NCBI GenBank assembly: GCA_017517305.1
Contig: JAFWZV010000008.1
Coordinates: 1 to 64,000 of the forward strand
DNA: 64,000 bases
Reading direction: 5' to 3'
Source of the DNA: Lachnospiraceae bacterium
GTDB lineage: Bacteria; Bacillota; Clostridia; Lachnospirales; Lachnospiraceae
This document shows, piece by piece, positions 56,755 to 64,000 of this stretch (positions within the stretch are counted from its first letter, which is position 1; each line of letters starts with the position of its first letter). The translations under genes were made by a program, and so were the position numbers. Below the pieces are notes generated by a model. That model had not been told where the DNA came from. It saw only the letters and a list, made by a program, of their open reading frames with translations, and searched no databases.

Positions 56755-57447
56755 ATGTTAAGAGAAAATCTTAAAGCTGTTCAGGATAAAATAGAAGCTG
56801 TTTGTGCAAAGGTAGGAAGAAATAGCAGTGAAGTTACTTTAATTGCGGTAAGTAAGACTAAACCATTATCTGATATTGAGGAACTTATTCAGTGTGGAAC
56901 TACTGAATTTGGAGAGAATAAGGTACAGGAGCTTGTTGATAAGTACGAGAAAGTATCAACTAAGGTAAATTGGCATCTTATTGGTCATTTGCAGACAAAT
57001 AAGGTAAAATATATCGTTGATAAAGCTTGTCTTATTCACTCTGTTGATTCCCTTAAGCTGGCAAAGGAAATTGATAAGGAAGCAAAGAAAAAGGATGTAA
57101 TTGTTGATATATTAATTCAGGTAAATGTAGCTAATGAGGATACAAAATTTGGATTAGAAACTGACGAAGTTTTTACACTTATCAATGAAGTTAGTATGTT
57201 AAATAATGTGAAAATTAAGGGGCTTATGACCATTGCTCCTTTTGTAGAAAATCCAGAGGAAAATAGGGTATATTTTAGGCAATTAAAGCAATTATTACTT
57301 GACATAAAATCAAAAAACATTGATAATGTTGATATGAGTATTTTGTCAATGGGTATGACTAACGATTATGAAGTTGCTATCGAAGAAGGTGCAACTATGG
57401 TTCGTGTAGGAACAGGCATTTTTGGAGAGCGCAATTATAATATATAA
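56755..57447 (+). CDS. yggS: YggS/YlmE-family PLP homeostasis protein
   Basis: 230 residues, a TIM-barrel PLP-binding protein. Motifs are LIAVSKTKP with the PLP Lys, FGENKVQEL, WHLIGHLQTNKVKY, and SMGMTNDYEVAIEEGATMVRVGTGIFG. It balances free PLP and has no known catalysis. Of the stacked starts GTG 56746, ATG 56749 and ATG 56755, the last fits the AGAGG at 56742-56746 best. It precedes sepF, as in the ylm cluster of Gram-positives. Confidence 0.93.
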   Translation: MLRENLKAVQDKIEAVCAKVGRNSSEVTLIAVSKTKPLSDIEELIQCGTTEFGENKVQELVDKYEKVSTKVNWHLIGHLQTNKVKYIVDKACLIHSVDSLKLAKEIDKEAKKKDVIVDILIQVNVANEDTKFGLETDEVFTLINEVSMLNNVKIKGLMTIAPFVENPEENRVYFRQLKQLLLDIKSKNIDNVDMSILSMGMTNDYEVAIEEGATMVRVGTGIFGERNYNI

Positions 57448-57464
57448 TTAAGGAGATTTTATCT

Positions 57465-58076
57465 ATGGCTAAGGAAACAGGTAAGAAAAGCTTCTTGGAC
57501 TTTTTTAAGATGAAAGAATTAGACGAAGACGAATTTGATGATGATTTATTTGATGAGGATGAAGATGATGAGGAAGATGATGAGGACGATTACACTCCTG
57601 TAAGATCATCTAGAAATAAAAAACAGGCACCTAAGAAAGCGCAAGGCTCTTATCAAGGTGGATATCAGAATCAACCTAATTATAATCAACAATATAATAA
57701 TTATGGCGGTAGACAGAGAGCAGTAGCTGCTCCTGCTCAGCAAAATAGAGTAGTAGAGTTTTCTAATCCTAGACCAAAATCGCCAAGCATGAATGAAGTT
57801 TATGTTATGATTCCACATGATTCTAGCGAATCACAGACTGTAACAGACTTCCTTAAGGCTGGTAAGACAATTGTTCTTAATATGTCAGGTTTAGATACTG
57901 TTACAGCACAGAGAATTATTGATTTTGTAGCTGGTTCAACCTATGCATTAGATGGCTCTTTGCAGGCTATATCTGATAATATATTTATAGCTGCACCAAG
58001 CTCTATAGAGGTATCAGGCGATTTGCGTCAGTTATTAAGTGATAATTCTGGAGCGCCTAATTTATATAGATACTAA
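57465..58076 (+). CDS. sepF: Cell division protein SepF
   Basis: 203 residues. An N-terminal membrane-binding helix (KKSFLDFFKMKEL), a disordered Asp/Glu then Gln/Asn/Tyr-rich linker (about 18-95), and the C-terminal SepF domain (110-203: MIPHDSSESQTVTDFLKAG then TYALDGSLQAISDNIFIAAP). SepF ties FtsZ to the membrane. AAGGAG precedes the ATG. The order yggS-sepF-divIVA is the usual ylm layout. Confidence 0.93.
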   Translation: MAKETGKKSFLDFFKMKELDEDEFDDDLFDEDEDDEEDDEDDYTPVRSSRNKKQAPKKAQGSYQGGYQNQPNYNQQYNNYGGRQRAVAAPAQQNRVVEFSNPRPKSPSMNEVYVMIPHDSSESQTVTDFLKAGKTIVLNMSGLDTVTAQRIIDFVAGSTYALDGSLQAISDNIFIAAPSSIEVSGDLRQLLSDNSGAPNLYRY

Positions 58077-58109
58077 AATAATACTTGATTTTTACAAGGG
58101 GGATAGAGA

Positions 58110-59276
58110 ATGCTTACACCAGTAGATATTCAGCAAAAAAGATTTCATGTAGGTTTGGGTTACGATAAAAAGGATGTTAATACCTTTTTTGAAGAAGTTT
58201 GTAAGTCCTATGAGGAGCTATACCGTTCAAATGCAGACTTAAAGGACAGAGTTATAACACTTACTGATGGTTTACAGAATTATAAGTCTAAGGAAGCAGC
58301 CTTAGAAAAATCTCTTATGCTTGCAGAGAAGGATGCAGAGGATACTAAGTCTAGTGCTAATAAGGAAGCTAAGAGTATAAAGTCAGAGGCTAAGGCTCAG
58401 GCTAAGACTATTCTTCAGGATGCTGAGGCAAGACTTGAAGAGATAAAGGCTGAGATAGCTTTACTTGAGACACAATATGCTGCATATAAAACTAATTTCT
58501 GTAATCTTATGAAGCGTCAGTTTGAGTTTATGAAGGAAGAAGATTTTGATGCAGATGCATATATTGATGAGAAGGCATTAGGTGTGCTTGTATCAGCAGG
58601 TGGTGGAGTTGCTTCATCATCTTCTAGTAGTGGAAGCTTTTCCTACACAGGAGATCCTCAGATGAGAGACGAGTCAACTCTTGGTGGCATGTCAAATGGT
58701 GGTGGCGGAATGAGTTCTAGAGAAGAGTTAAACAGTACAAGTGCTGTGTATACTTCTAATCTCGGTGCTAATGATAATTTCGTTGATCCATTTAATCCTA
58801 CTAGTAAGGGCAATGGTAGATATAATCCTTATGATAGCTTAAATCCTAAAAAGGACAGAACCAATGAGAAGCCTGAGGATAATGGTGAGAAGAAGACTAC
58901 ATTTACAGTAAATACTGGTAATAAGAATCGTGCCAGAAGAGGTCCTGTACCTCCACAGACTCAGGCAACATCTAATTCATCCACTTATACTAGTAGCTCA
59001 GCTAAGACAGAGGATGTTCAGGAGAAGAAGTATAATAAGGAAACTGTAACTGAAGAGCCAAAGTATACAGCAACTGAGGATGTTAAGCCAAGTAATAAAT
59101 TCAGCACTACAACAACTGAACCTGAGGAGAAGGATCCAATCCCAACTCTTAATCTAGATGATGATGTTGCAGAGATTATTGCTGATGTTGAAGAAAAGAT
59201 TAATGGACGTGCCCTTCTTGGAGAAGAAGATTCCAGCGATGGAGACACAGACGAATTTGGGTTTGAATTTATATAA
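58110..59276 (+). CDS. divIVA: DivIVA septum/pole protein (long paralogue)
   Basis: 388 residues. The N-terminal DivIVA domain is LTPVDIQQKRFHVGLGYDKKDV followed by coiled coils to about residue 145, including Ala/Lys/Glu repeats. The remaining 240 residues are low-complexity Ser/Thr/Asn/Lys and acidic, ending DTDEFGFEFI. Both DivIVA proteins of the window end in a similar acidic FEF-type tail. It is in the classic place after sepF. GGGGG precedes the ATG. Confidence 0.9.
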   Translation: MLTPVDIQQKRFHVGLGYDKKDVNTFFEEVCKSYEELYRSNADLKDRVITLTDGLQNYKSKEAALEKSLMLAEKDAEDTKSSANKEAKSIKSEAKAQAKTILQDAEARLEEIKAEIALLETQYAAYKTNFCNLMKRQFEFMKEEDFDADAYIDEKALGVLVSAGGGVASSSSSSGSFSYTGDPQMRDESTLGGMSNGGGGMSSREELNSTSAVYTSNLGANDNFVDPFNPTSKGNGRYNPYDSLNPKKDRTNEKPEDNGEKKTTFTVNTGNKNRARRGPVPPQTQATSNSSTYTSSSAKTEDVQEKKYNKETVTEEPKYTATEDVKPSNKFSTTTTEPEEKDPIPTLNLDDDVAEIIADVEEKINGRALLGEEDSSDGDTDEFGFEFI

Positions 59277-59305
59277 TTTACATAGTAGATAGGAGATTTC
59301 GGAAC

Positions 59306-60418
59306 ATGGCTATTTTAGAAGCATTAACTGTTCATCTTGATCAAAAGCCTATTTACAACATTGAGTATTCTGATAGCTTCCAGGGCTTAGCTGATTGTAT
59401 CGAAAAGCTTGGATACAAAGAGCGAAAGATTTGTGTGGTTTCAGAGAGTAATGTAGCATCCTTGTATTTGGATGCTATATTGCTTTTATTAGAGAAATGT
59501 TGTAAAAAAGCAGTATCATATGTTTTCCCTGAAGGTGAAGAAAGTAAGAATTTAGATACGGTAAAGGGATTATATGAGAAGTTAATTATTGAAAAGTTTG
59601 ATAGAAATGATGTCTTGATAGCCTTAGGTGGTGGAGTAGTAGGAGATTTAACTGGATATACAGCTGCTACATATCTAAGGGGAATTGACTTTATTCAGAT
59701 TCCAACAAGCTTACTATCTCAGGTTGATTCAAGCATTGGTGGTAAAACCGGTGTTGATTTTGATTCATATAAAAATATGGTTGGAGCATTTCATATGCCA
59801 AAGCTTGTATATATGAATTTGAAGGTATTAGATACATTAAGTATTAGACAATTTAACTCAGGAATGGGTGAAGTTGTAAAATATGGCTTTATAAAGGATA
59901 GAGCCTACTTTGATTGGCTTAATGCTAACAAAGCAAACATTATATCTAAGGACTTTGACACCTTATATGAAATGGTTAGAAGAAGCTGTCAGGTTAAGAG
60001 AAATGTTGTGGAGAACGACCCTACAGAAAAGGGAGAACGTGCACTTCTTAATTTTGGACATACTCTTGGCCATGCCATTGAAAAGTATATGAATTTTCAG
60101 CTTTTACATGGTGAATGTGTATTTATTGGTTCACTTTTGGCCACAATTATTTCATATAATAAGGGTTTAATTAGTGAAGAGGATAGGAATTTAATCTTTG
60201 ATACAATCAATGCTTTTGATGTGCCTAAGCTACCTAAGGATTTAGATATTGACAAGGTGGTTTCCTACACCAAGAATGACAAAAAGGTTACGGGAGACAA
60301 GATTAAATTTATATTGATTAAGAAAATAGGAGATGCTTATATTGATATGGACGTAACTGATGAGGATATGAAGCAGTCCATTGTTGAGCTATTAAAGACA
60401 TATGAAGGATGCAAATAA
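59306..60418 (+). CDS. aroB: 3-dehydroquinate synthase
   Basis: 370 residues. NAD site ALGGGVVGDLTGYTAATYLRG, substrate/metal region LSQVDSSIGGKTGVD, NMVGAFHMP, and FGHTLGHAIEK with zinc His. It carries out the second shikimate step. No other aromatic pathway gene is nearby. A slight GGAG lies before the ATG. The 3' end overlaps lspA by 17 bases. Confidence 0.93.
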   Translation: MAILEALTVHLDQKPIYNIEYSDSFQGLADCIEKLGYKERKICVVSESNVASLYLDAILLLLEKCCKKAVSYVFPEGEESKNLDTVKGLYEKLIIEKFDRNDVLIALGGGVVGDLTGYTAATYLRGIDFIQIPTSLLSQVDSSIGGKTGVDFDSYKNMVGAFHMPKLVYMNLKVLDTLSIRQFNSGMGEVVKYGFIKDRAYFDWLNANKANIISKDFDTLYEMVRRSCQVKRNVVENDPTEKGERALLNFGHTLGHAIEKYMNFQLLHGECVFIGSLLATIISYNKGLISEEDRNLIFDTINAFDVPKLPKDLDIDKVVSYTKNDKKVTGDKIKFILIKKIGDAYIDMDVTDEDMKQSIVELLKTYEGCK

Positions 60419-60971
60419 GCAGGAGAAGAGCATTCGCGTATTCTTCCTGCCAGTATTATTAATTTCATTATTAACAGCCATAGATCAATTTACTAAATAT
60501 ATAGTAACAAGTAGCCTAGAGCTATATGAATCAAAGCCTGTAATAGAAGGTGTATTCGAGTTTACCTATATACAAAATCGTGGAATGGCTTGGGGTATGT
60601 TTCAAGGTAAAATACCAATTTTCCTGATATTTACATGTATTGTATTGATATATGCATTTAGAATTTTGTACAATGTGGCAGATAATAAGAGATTTAAGTG
60701 GGTAAAATACGTTCTTATATTACTTATATCAGGTGCATTGGGAAATCTTATAGATAGAATTAAGCTGGGATATGTGGTTGATTTCTTCGATTTTGAATTA
60801 ATTAACTTTCCTGTGTTCAATGTAGCTGATATTTATGTGGTTGTAAGTATGTTTTCGGCTATGATATTACTTATGTTTGTATATTCTAATGAAGAATTAG
60901 ATGAAATATTAAGGATTAGACATAAGGACACAGCAGTTACAATAGAAGAATCAGCAGAAAAAGAGGATTAG
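60402..60971 (+). CDS. lspA: Lipoprotein signal peptidase II
   Basis: 189 residues with four membrane helices. Family motifs are QNRGMAWGM, GALGNLIDRIKLGYVVDFFDF with the first catalytic Asp, and FNVADIYVVVS with the second. It removes signal peptides from prolipoproteins. The acidic tail of about 30 residues is longer than usual. The start lies 17 bases inside aroB with only a weak ribosome site. Confidence 0.95.
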   Translation: MKDANKQEKSIRVFFLPVLLISLLTAIDQFTKYIVTSSLELYESKPVIEGVFEFTYIQNRGMAWGMFQGKIPIFLIFTCIVLIYAFRILYNVADNKRFKWVKYVLILLISGALGNLIDRIKLGYVVDFFDFELINFPVFNVADIYVVVSMFSAMILLMFVYSNEELDEILRIRHKDTAVTIEESAEKED

Positions 60972-60984
60972 GGAGTATATTATA

Positions 60985-61941
60985 ATGGATAATCAGTATT
61001 TTGATGACTCATTAGAACAGGATATTATAAATATTACAATTCAAGAAGAGTATGCTGATTATGTAGGCATAAGAATAGACAAATGCTTGTCTGAGCTTCT
61101 AACAGACTATTCTAGGGCTTATATTCAAAAATTATTGGATGAGAGCAATATTACAGTTAATAATAAGTCTATTAAGTCAAATTACAAGCTTAGAGCAGGT
61201 GATAATGTAGCAATATCTATACCAGAGCCTGAGGAATTGGAGATTTTACCAGAAAACATACCTCTTGATATAGTATATGAGGATAACGACATTCTTATTG
61301 TCAATAAACCTAAGGGAATGGTGGTGCATCCAGCACCTGGACACAGCACTGGAACCCTTGTAAATGCCATTATGTACCATTGTAAGGACTCATTATCAAC
61401 CATAAATGGCGTTTTAAGACCAGGAATCGTTCATAGAATCGATATGGATACCACAGGACTTCTTATGGTGTGTAAAAATGATGTAGCACACAGAGTTATG
61501 TCTGATAAATTTAAGGTTCATGATATTACCAGAGTATATACAGCAATATGTTATAACCATTTTACTGATGTTGAGGGAACCGTTGACAAGCCTATCGCAC
61601 GACATAAGGTGGATAGAAAGAAAATGTCTATAGATTCAAATGGCAGAAGGGCAGTTACCCATTATAAGGTTATAGAGGAGCTTTCAAATAACTTTTCTCT
61701 TATAGAATGTAGGTTGGAAACAGGACGTACACACCAAATTAGGGTACATATGGCCAGTATAAACCATCCATTGCTTGGTGATGATGTTTATGGGCCTAAA
61801 AATAAGCCATTTAAGACTGAAGGACAGGTACTTCATGCAGGAGTTCTTGGATTTGAGCATCCTATAACTGGTGAATATATGGAATTTAAGGCTGAACTGC
61901 CGGAGTATTTTGGGAAGATACTAGATAAGCTTAGAAAATAG
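60985..61941 (+). CDS. RluD-type pseudouridine synthase
   Basis: 318 residues. S4 domain (about 22-75: RIDKCLSELLTDYSRAYIQKLL), catalytic domain with HRIDMDTTGLLMVCKN and its active Asp, and LETGRTHQIRVHMASI. It modifies 23S rRNA; the helix 69 sites of RluD are inferred by family. The order lspA-rluD is very common. GGGAG precedes the ATG, and a terminator follows. Confidence 0.93.
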   Translation: MDNQYFDDSLEQDIINITIQEEYADYVGIRIDKCLSELLTDYSRAYIQKLLDESNITVNNKSIKSNYKLRAGDNVAISIPEPEELEILPENIPLDIVYEDNDILIVNKPKGMVVHPAPGHSTGTLVNAIMYHCKDSLSTINGVLRPGIVHRIDMDTTGLLMVCKNDVAHRVMSDKFKVHDITRVYTAICYNHFTDVEGTVDKPIARHKVDRKKMSIDSNGRRAVTHYKVIEELSNNFSLIECRLETGRTHQIRVHMASINHPLLGDDVYGPKNKPFKTEGQVLHAGVLGFEHPITGEYMEFKAELPEYFGKILDKLRK

Positions 61942-61950
61942 AATTTAGAT

Positions 61951-61981
61951 AAAAGGGACCATCAATGGTCCCTTTTATTTT
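61951..61981. terminator. Terminator after the RluD-type gene
   Basis: AAAAGGGACCAT (61951-61962) pairs with ATGGTCCCTTTT with a very small loop, then TATTTTAT. It also ends the opposing small minus-strand gene. Confidence 0.85.
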
Positions 61982-61983
61982 AT

Positions 61984-62118
61984 TTAATCATCATCAGGGT
62001 CATCAAATAAGTTTTGCCAAAAGCTTTTTTCTCCATATTCAATTGCTTGATCTATATTGGTATCTTTTTTGAATGAATAAATAATAAATAATATTAAAAT
62101 GATAACTAAATATTTCAT
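61984..62118 (-). CDS. 44-residue membrane peptide with strong ribosome site
   Basis: The frame reads a start at 62118 with AAGGAGG nine bases upstream, an N-terminal hydrophobic helix (residues 3-15, VIILILFIIYSF), a KK stop-transfer, then a soluble tail ending NLFDDPDDD. The strong SD and clean helix/tail layout argue for a real gene despite the small size. Its neighbours run on the other strand, and it shares a bidirectional terminator. Function unknown; toxin-like or regulatory peptides are possible but not shown. Confidence 0.6.
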   Translation of the reverse strand: MKYLVIILILFIIYSFKKDTNIDQAIEYGEKSFWQNLFDDPDDD

Positions 62119-62213
62119 TGATGAACCTCCTTAAATATATTTAGATTTAATTAGAGAGAGTGTGGTTTTAATAATTCCAACTATGCGCTAAACCCAGGTT
62201 TTACGAAAAAAGC
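62119..62213. other. Intergenic stretch upstream of the Xer-type gene
   Basis: Within the 180-base gap between the small peptide gene and the Xer-type gene, this part holds AAACCCAGG and related short A/C runs but no open frame. No further feature can be supported. Confidence 0.4.
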
Positions 62214-62242
62214 TGTACAAATCACCTGGATAGTGCTATAAT
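62214..62242 (+). promoter_or_regulatory. Promoter of the Xer-type recombinase gene
   Basis: TGTACA (62214-62219), 17-bp spacer, TATAAT (62237-62242) preceded by TGC, an extended -10. Confidence 0.65.
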
Positions 62243-62298
62243 TACATTATAGCTTGAAACCCGCATAATTGCTAGGTTTTTTAAGGAGGTATTTTATT

Positions 62299-63357
62299 TT
62301 GGCAGACATTTCTTACCATCAGGAAAATGAAATGAAAAATATTGAGCTTATTAGAAATATTTGCAATGAGCTTCCATCATATGTTAGGAATTTTTTTAGA
62401 GCCATACAGCAATCTAAGGCATCACGTACAAGGCTTGGTTATGCCAGGGACATTAAGACCTTTTATGAGTATATTGTCGAATGTTATACTGATGCTGATT
62501 TAAAAAGCCCTAAGGATGTATCTCTTGAGGTTTTATCTTCCCTTGATTCATCTTTTATTGAGGACTACATGGATCATCTTCAGATGTATAGAAAGGATGG
62601 ACGAATTATTACTAATGGAAAGGCTTCAATAAAGCGCAAAATCGTGTCTCTAAATGTATTTTACGCATATTATTACAAGAATGACCTTGTGACAGGCAAT
62701 CCTGTGGCTAAAATTGAACGTCCTAAGGTTCCGGACAAACAAATCGTTCGTATGGACGCTGCAGAGACGGCTCAGTTTCTAGATACCGTTGAATATGGCC
62801 TTAATTTGACTTCTAAGCAACAACAATACCATGAAAAGACAAAAATTCGCGATTTGGCCCTTTTAACCCTTATGTTAAGTACAGGAATCCGTATATCTGA
62901 ATGTATTGGTCTTGATATTAATCATGTTGATTTCGATAATATGTGTATTAAAATCATTCGAAAAGGTGGCAAGGAAGCCATTGTGTACTTTAGTGACGAG
63001 GCTTTAGAACCATTACAAGACTATATTGCTGAAAGAAAGAAAATAAATGCTGTTGATGGCCATGAAAAAGCCCTATTTCTCTCCTCCCAGAGAAAACGTA
63101 TCAGTGTACGGACTGTAGAATATCTCGTAAAAAAATATTCTCAGTCTGCAGTTCCTCTTAAGCATATTACTCCACATAAGCTTCGAAGCACCTATGGTAC
63201 AGCTCTTTATCAGGAAACCTCTGATATCTATCTGGTTGCTGATGTTTTAGGACACACAGATGTAAATACAACTCGTAAGCATTATGCTGATATTGACAAC
63301 GAGCGTAAACGTCTTGCAAGAAACAAGGTGCAGCTTAGGGAGAAAAATGACAAATAG
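62299..63357 (+). CDS. Xer-type tyrosine recombinase
   Basis: 352 residues. An N-terminal SAM-like core-binding domain (about 25-130) and a catalytic domain with STGIRISE (Arg), RKGGKE (Lys), TPHKLRSTYG (His, Arg), LGHTDVNTTRKHYADI (His, nucleophile Tyr). All catalytic residues are seen. The length and arm pattern resemble XerS-like single recombinases more than the 300-residue XerC/D. TTG 62299 is chosen because AAGGAGG (62284-62290) is eight bases upstream; the frame extends further upstream without an SD. A dif-like palindrome overlaps the stop codon. Confidence 0.85.
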   Translation: MADISYHQENEMKNIELIRNICNELPSYVRNFFRAIQQSKASRTRLGYARDIKTFYEYIVECYTDADLKSPKDVSLEVLSSLDSSFIEDYMDHLQMYRKDGRIITNGKASIKRKIVSLNVFYAYYYKNDLVTGNPVAKIERPKVPDKQIVRMDAAETAQFLDTVEYGLNLTSKQQQYHEKTKIRDLALLTLMLSTGIRISECIGLDINHVDFDNMCIKIIRKGGKEAIVYFSDEALEPLQDYIAERKKINAVDGHEKALFLSSQRKRISVRTVEYLVKKYSQSAVPLKHITPHKLRSTYGTALYQETSDIYLVADVLGHTDVNTTRKHYADIDNERKRLARNKVQLREKNDK

Positions 63358-63382
63358 TTACCATAATAATATTATGTAAACA
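63356..63382 (+). other. dif-like palindrome (site B) at the Xer gene stop codon
   Basis: Left arm AGTTACCATAA, 5-base centre TAATA, right arm TTATGTAAACA. The right arm matches Firmicute dif (TTATGTAAACT) except the last base. It starts within the stop codon of the recombinase. Site A at 43637 has the same geometry and orientation. Confidence 0.45.
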
Positions 63383-63459
63383 AACTATATTAATAAATTA
63401 ATTATAATCGTATACACAATAATTGTCAACGCTTATTTTAATATTAAAAAATTCAAAAT

Positions 63460-63488
63460 AAAAGGTACCATTTATTTTGGTACCTTTT
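63460..63488. terminator. Bidirectional terminator
   Basis: AAAAGGTACC (63460-63469) pairs with GGTACCTTTT (63479-63488) with a 9-base loop. It separates the recombinase from the convergent gene at 63511. Confidence 0.8.
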
Positions 63489-63510
63489 AGCATATGTATC
63501 ACTTATTTAA

Positions 63511-63870
63511 TTAGAAATCATCTATAACTCTATAATCATACTCTATACCTTGTTTATTGTTCCATATTTCGTCGTTGATTATAGTGCATAAATCTTTAAT
63601 TGCAATTAATAATTTTCTTGTATATGAATAATCTATGTTTTCTATATCATTAAAGTCTTCTTCTTGCAATTCCTCACTTAATTTTTTAACAATTACTTGC
63701 ATTGCTCCAATAGTAATTGGATAAATATATGTATCATTTGTTTCAATAGTCTCACAAAATATGCGTTTTACTGTATGACAATTACGCCATGGTTCGTGAG
63801 CATTTTCCCAAGCTAATGTAGAATACGCATTGCCTTTTCTCTTTTTTTCTATCCAAAAATCTAAACCCAT
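63511..63870 (-). CDS. Hypothetical protein, 119 residues
   Basis: Not recognised. The protein starts MGLDFWIEKKRKG, has no signal or membrane segment, and is Trp- and acid-rich, with AWENAHEPWRNCHTVKRIF near 20-40 and a helical middle (IGAMQVIVKKLSEELQ). The start at 63870 follows GGAAAGGA; a TTG at 63891 lies upstream of that site. The compact acidic makeup recalls immunity or prophage accessory proteins, but that is a guess. The upstream gene ends 17 bases before the start, so they are probably one operon. Confidence 0.6.
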   Translation of the reverse strand: MGLDFWIEKKRKGNAYSTLAWENAHEPWRNCHTVKRIFCETIETNDTYIYPITIGAMQVIVKKLSEELQEEDFNDIENIDYSYTRKLLIAIKDLCTIINDEIWNNKQGIEYDYRVIDDF

Positions 63871-63887
63871 GTTATAAATCCTTTCCT

Positions 63888-64000
63888 TCAATAATATTTA
63901 TCTTCTATATAAAAATCATCCATACAACATCTACCCATGGTGTATTCCAGCATAGAAAGCTCTGAATACTCATCCACTCCTACTCTATGCAATACTTGTT
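63888..64000 (-). CDS. C-terminal end of an unknown protein (cut by window edge)
   Basis: An open frame enters from the right edge and stops at 63888. The visible tail reads VLHRVGVDEYSELSMLEYTM then a Cys pair and DDFYIEDKYY. Nothing identifiable. It leads directly into the ribosome site of the gene at 63511. Confidence 0.4.
   Translation of the reverse strand, partial: QVLHRVGVDEYSELSMLEYTMGRCCMDDFYIEDKYY

Noticed and set aside
32596-61941. The two RluA-type genes as a recent duplication
   Set aside because: Beyond the shared family motifs the two proteins differ widely in length and sequence, so they are ancient paralogues.

Overview
The window looks like chromosomal DNA of a Gram-positive, AT-rich Firmicute, most likely a Lachnospiraceae-type Clostridia. 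The pointers are strong AGGAGG ribosome binding sites with several TTG starts, a spoIIGA-sigE sporulation locus with Spo0A-like boxes, SepF and DivIVA division proteins, a B-type sortase, a LexA-type SOS box of the GAAC-N4-GTTC form, a tmRNA tag ending NYAYAA, and a DUF4321-type small membrane protein. Nearly all genes are on the plus strand and most are housekeeping. No prophage, insertion sequence or CRISPR array was found.

Layout. 1-1.9 kb: the 3' end of a polymorphic toxin gene with a barnase-type RNase tip, its barstar immunity gene, then a displaced second toxin tip with its own candidate immunity gene. 2-7.3 kb: eno (with a ribosome-site-sequestering leader hairpin), secG, rnr, smpB and ssrA. 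7.4-18.2 kb: yprB-like nuclease, divIVA-like gene, ruvAB, zapA, a U32 peptidase, an FtsW/RodA protein with its partner PBP, a NUDIX hydrolase, sortase B and tRNA-Leu. 18.3-21.7 kb: sigE and spoIIGA on the minus strand, divergent from a Csp-like subtilase. 21.8-35 kb: a chemoreceptor, purE, a TetM-like GTPase fused to a Rae1/YacP nuclease, a degenerate VanY-like protein, a TPR protein, hflX, RNA modification genes, recU and a ttcA-like gene. 35-46 kb: an SOS-controlled yneA-like gene, miaB, a SulP transporter, mutS, mutL, miaA and a methionine-gamma-lyase-like enzyme. 46-61.9 kb: a morphogenesis and division block (radC, mreC, mreD, pbp2, minC, minD, rodA, mgsA-like, dacA, an adaptor-like protein, yggS, sepF, divIVA), then aroB, lspA and an RluD-type synthase. 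62-64 kb: a 44-residue membrane peptide, a Xer-type recombinase with a dif-like palindrome at its stop codon, and two unrecognised genes on the minus strand.

How the genes fit together. Two SEDS glycosyltransferase/class B PBP pairs, MreCD, MinCD, SepF, ZapA and two DivIVA proteins form most of a cell elongation and division toolkit. MutSL, RuvAB, RecU, RadC and the YneA-like inhibitor cover repair and the SOS response. Rnr, SmpB and ssrA form the trans-translation set, and the TetM-Rae1 fusion may be a second ribosome-directed quality-control factor. It is the most unusual protein in the window.
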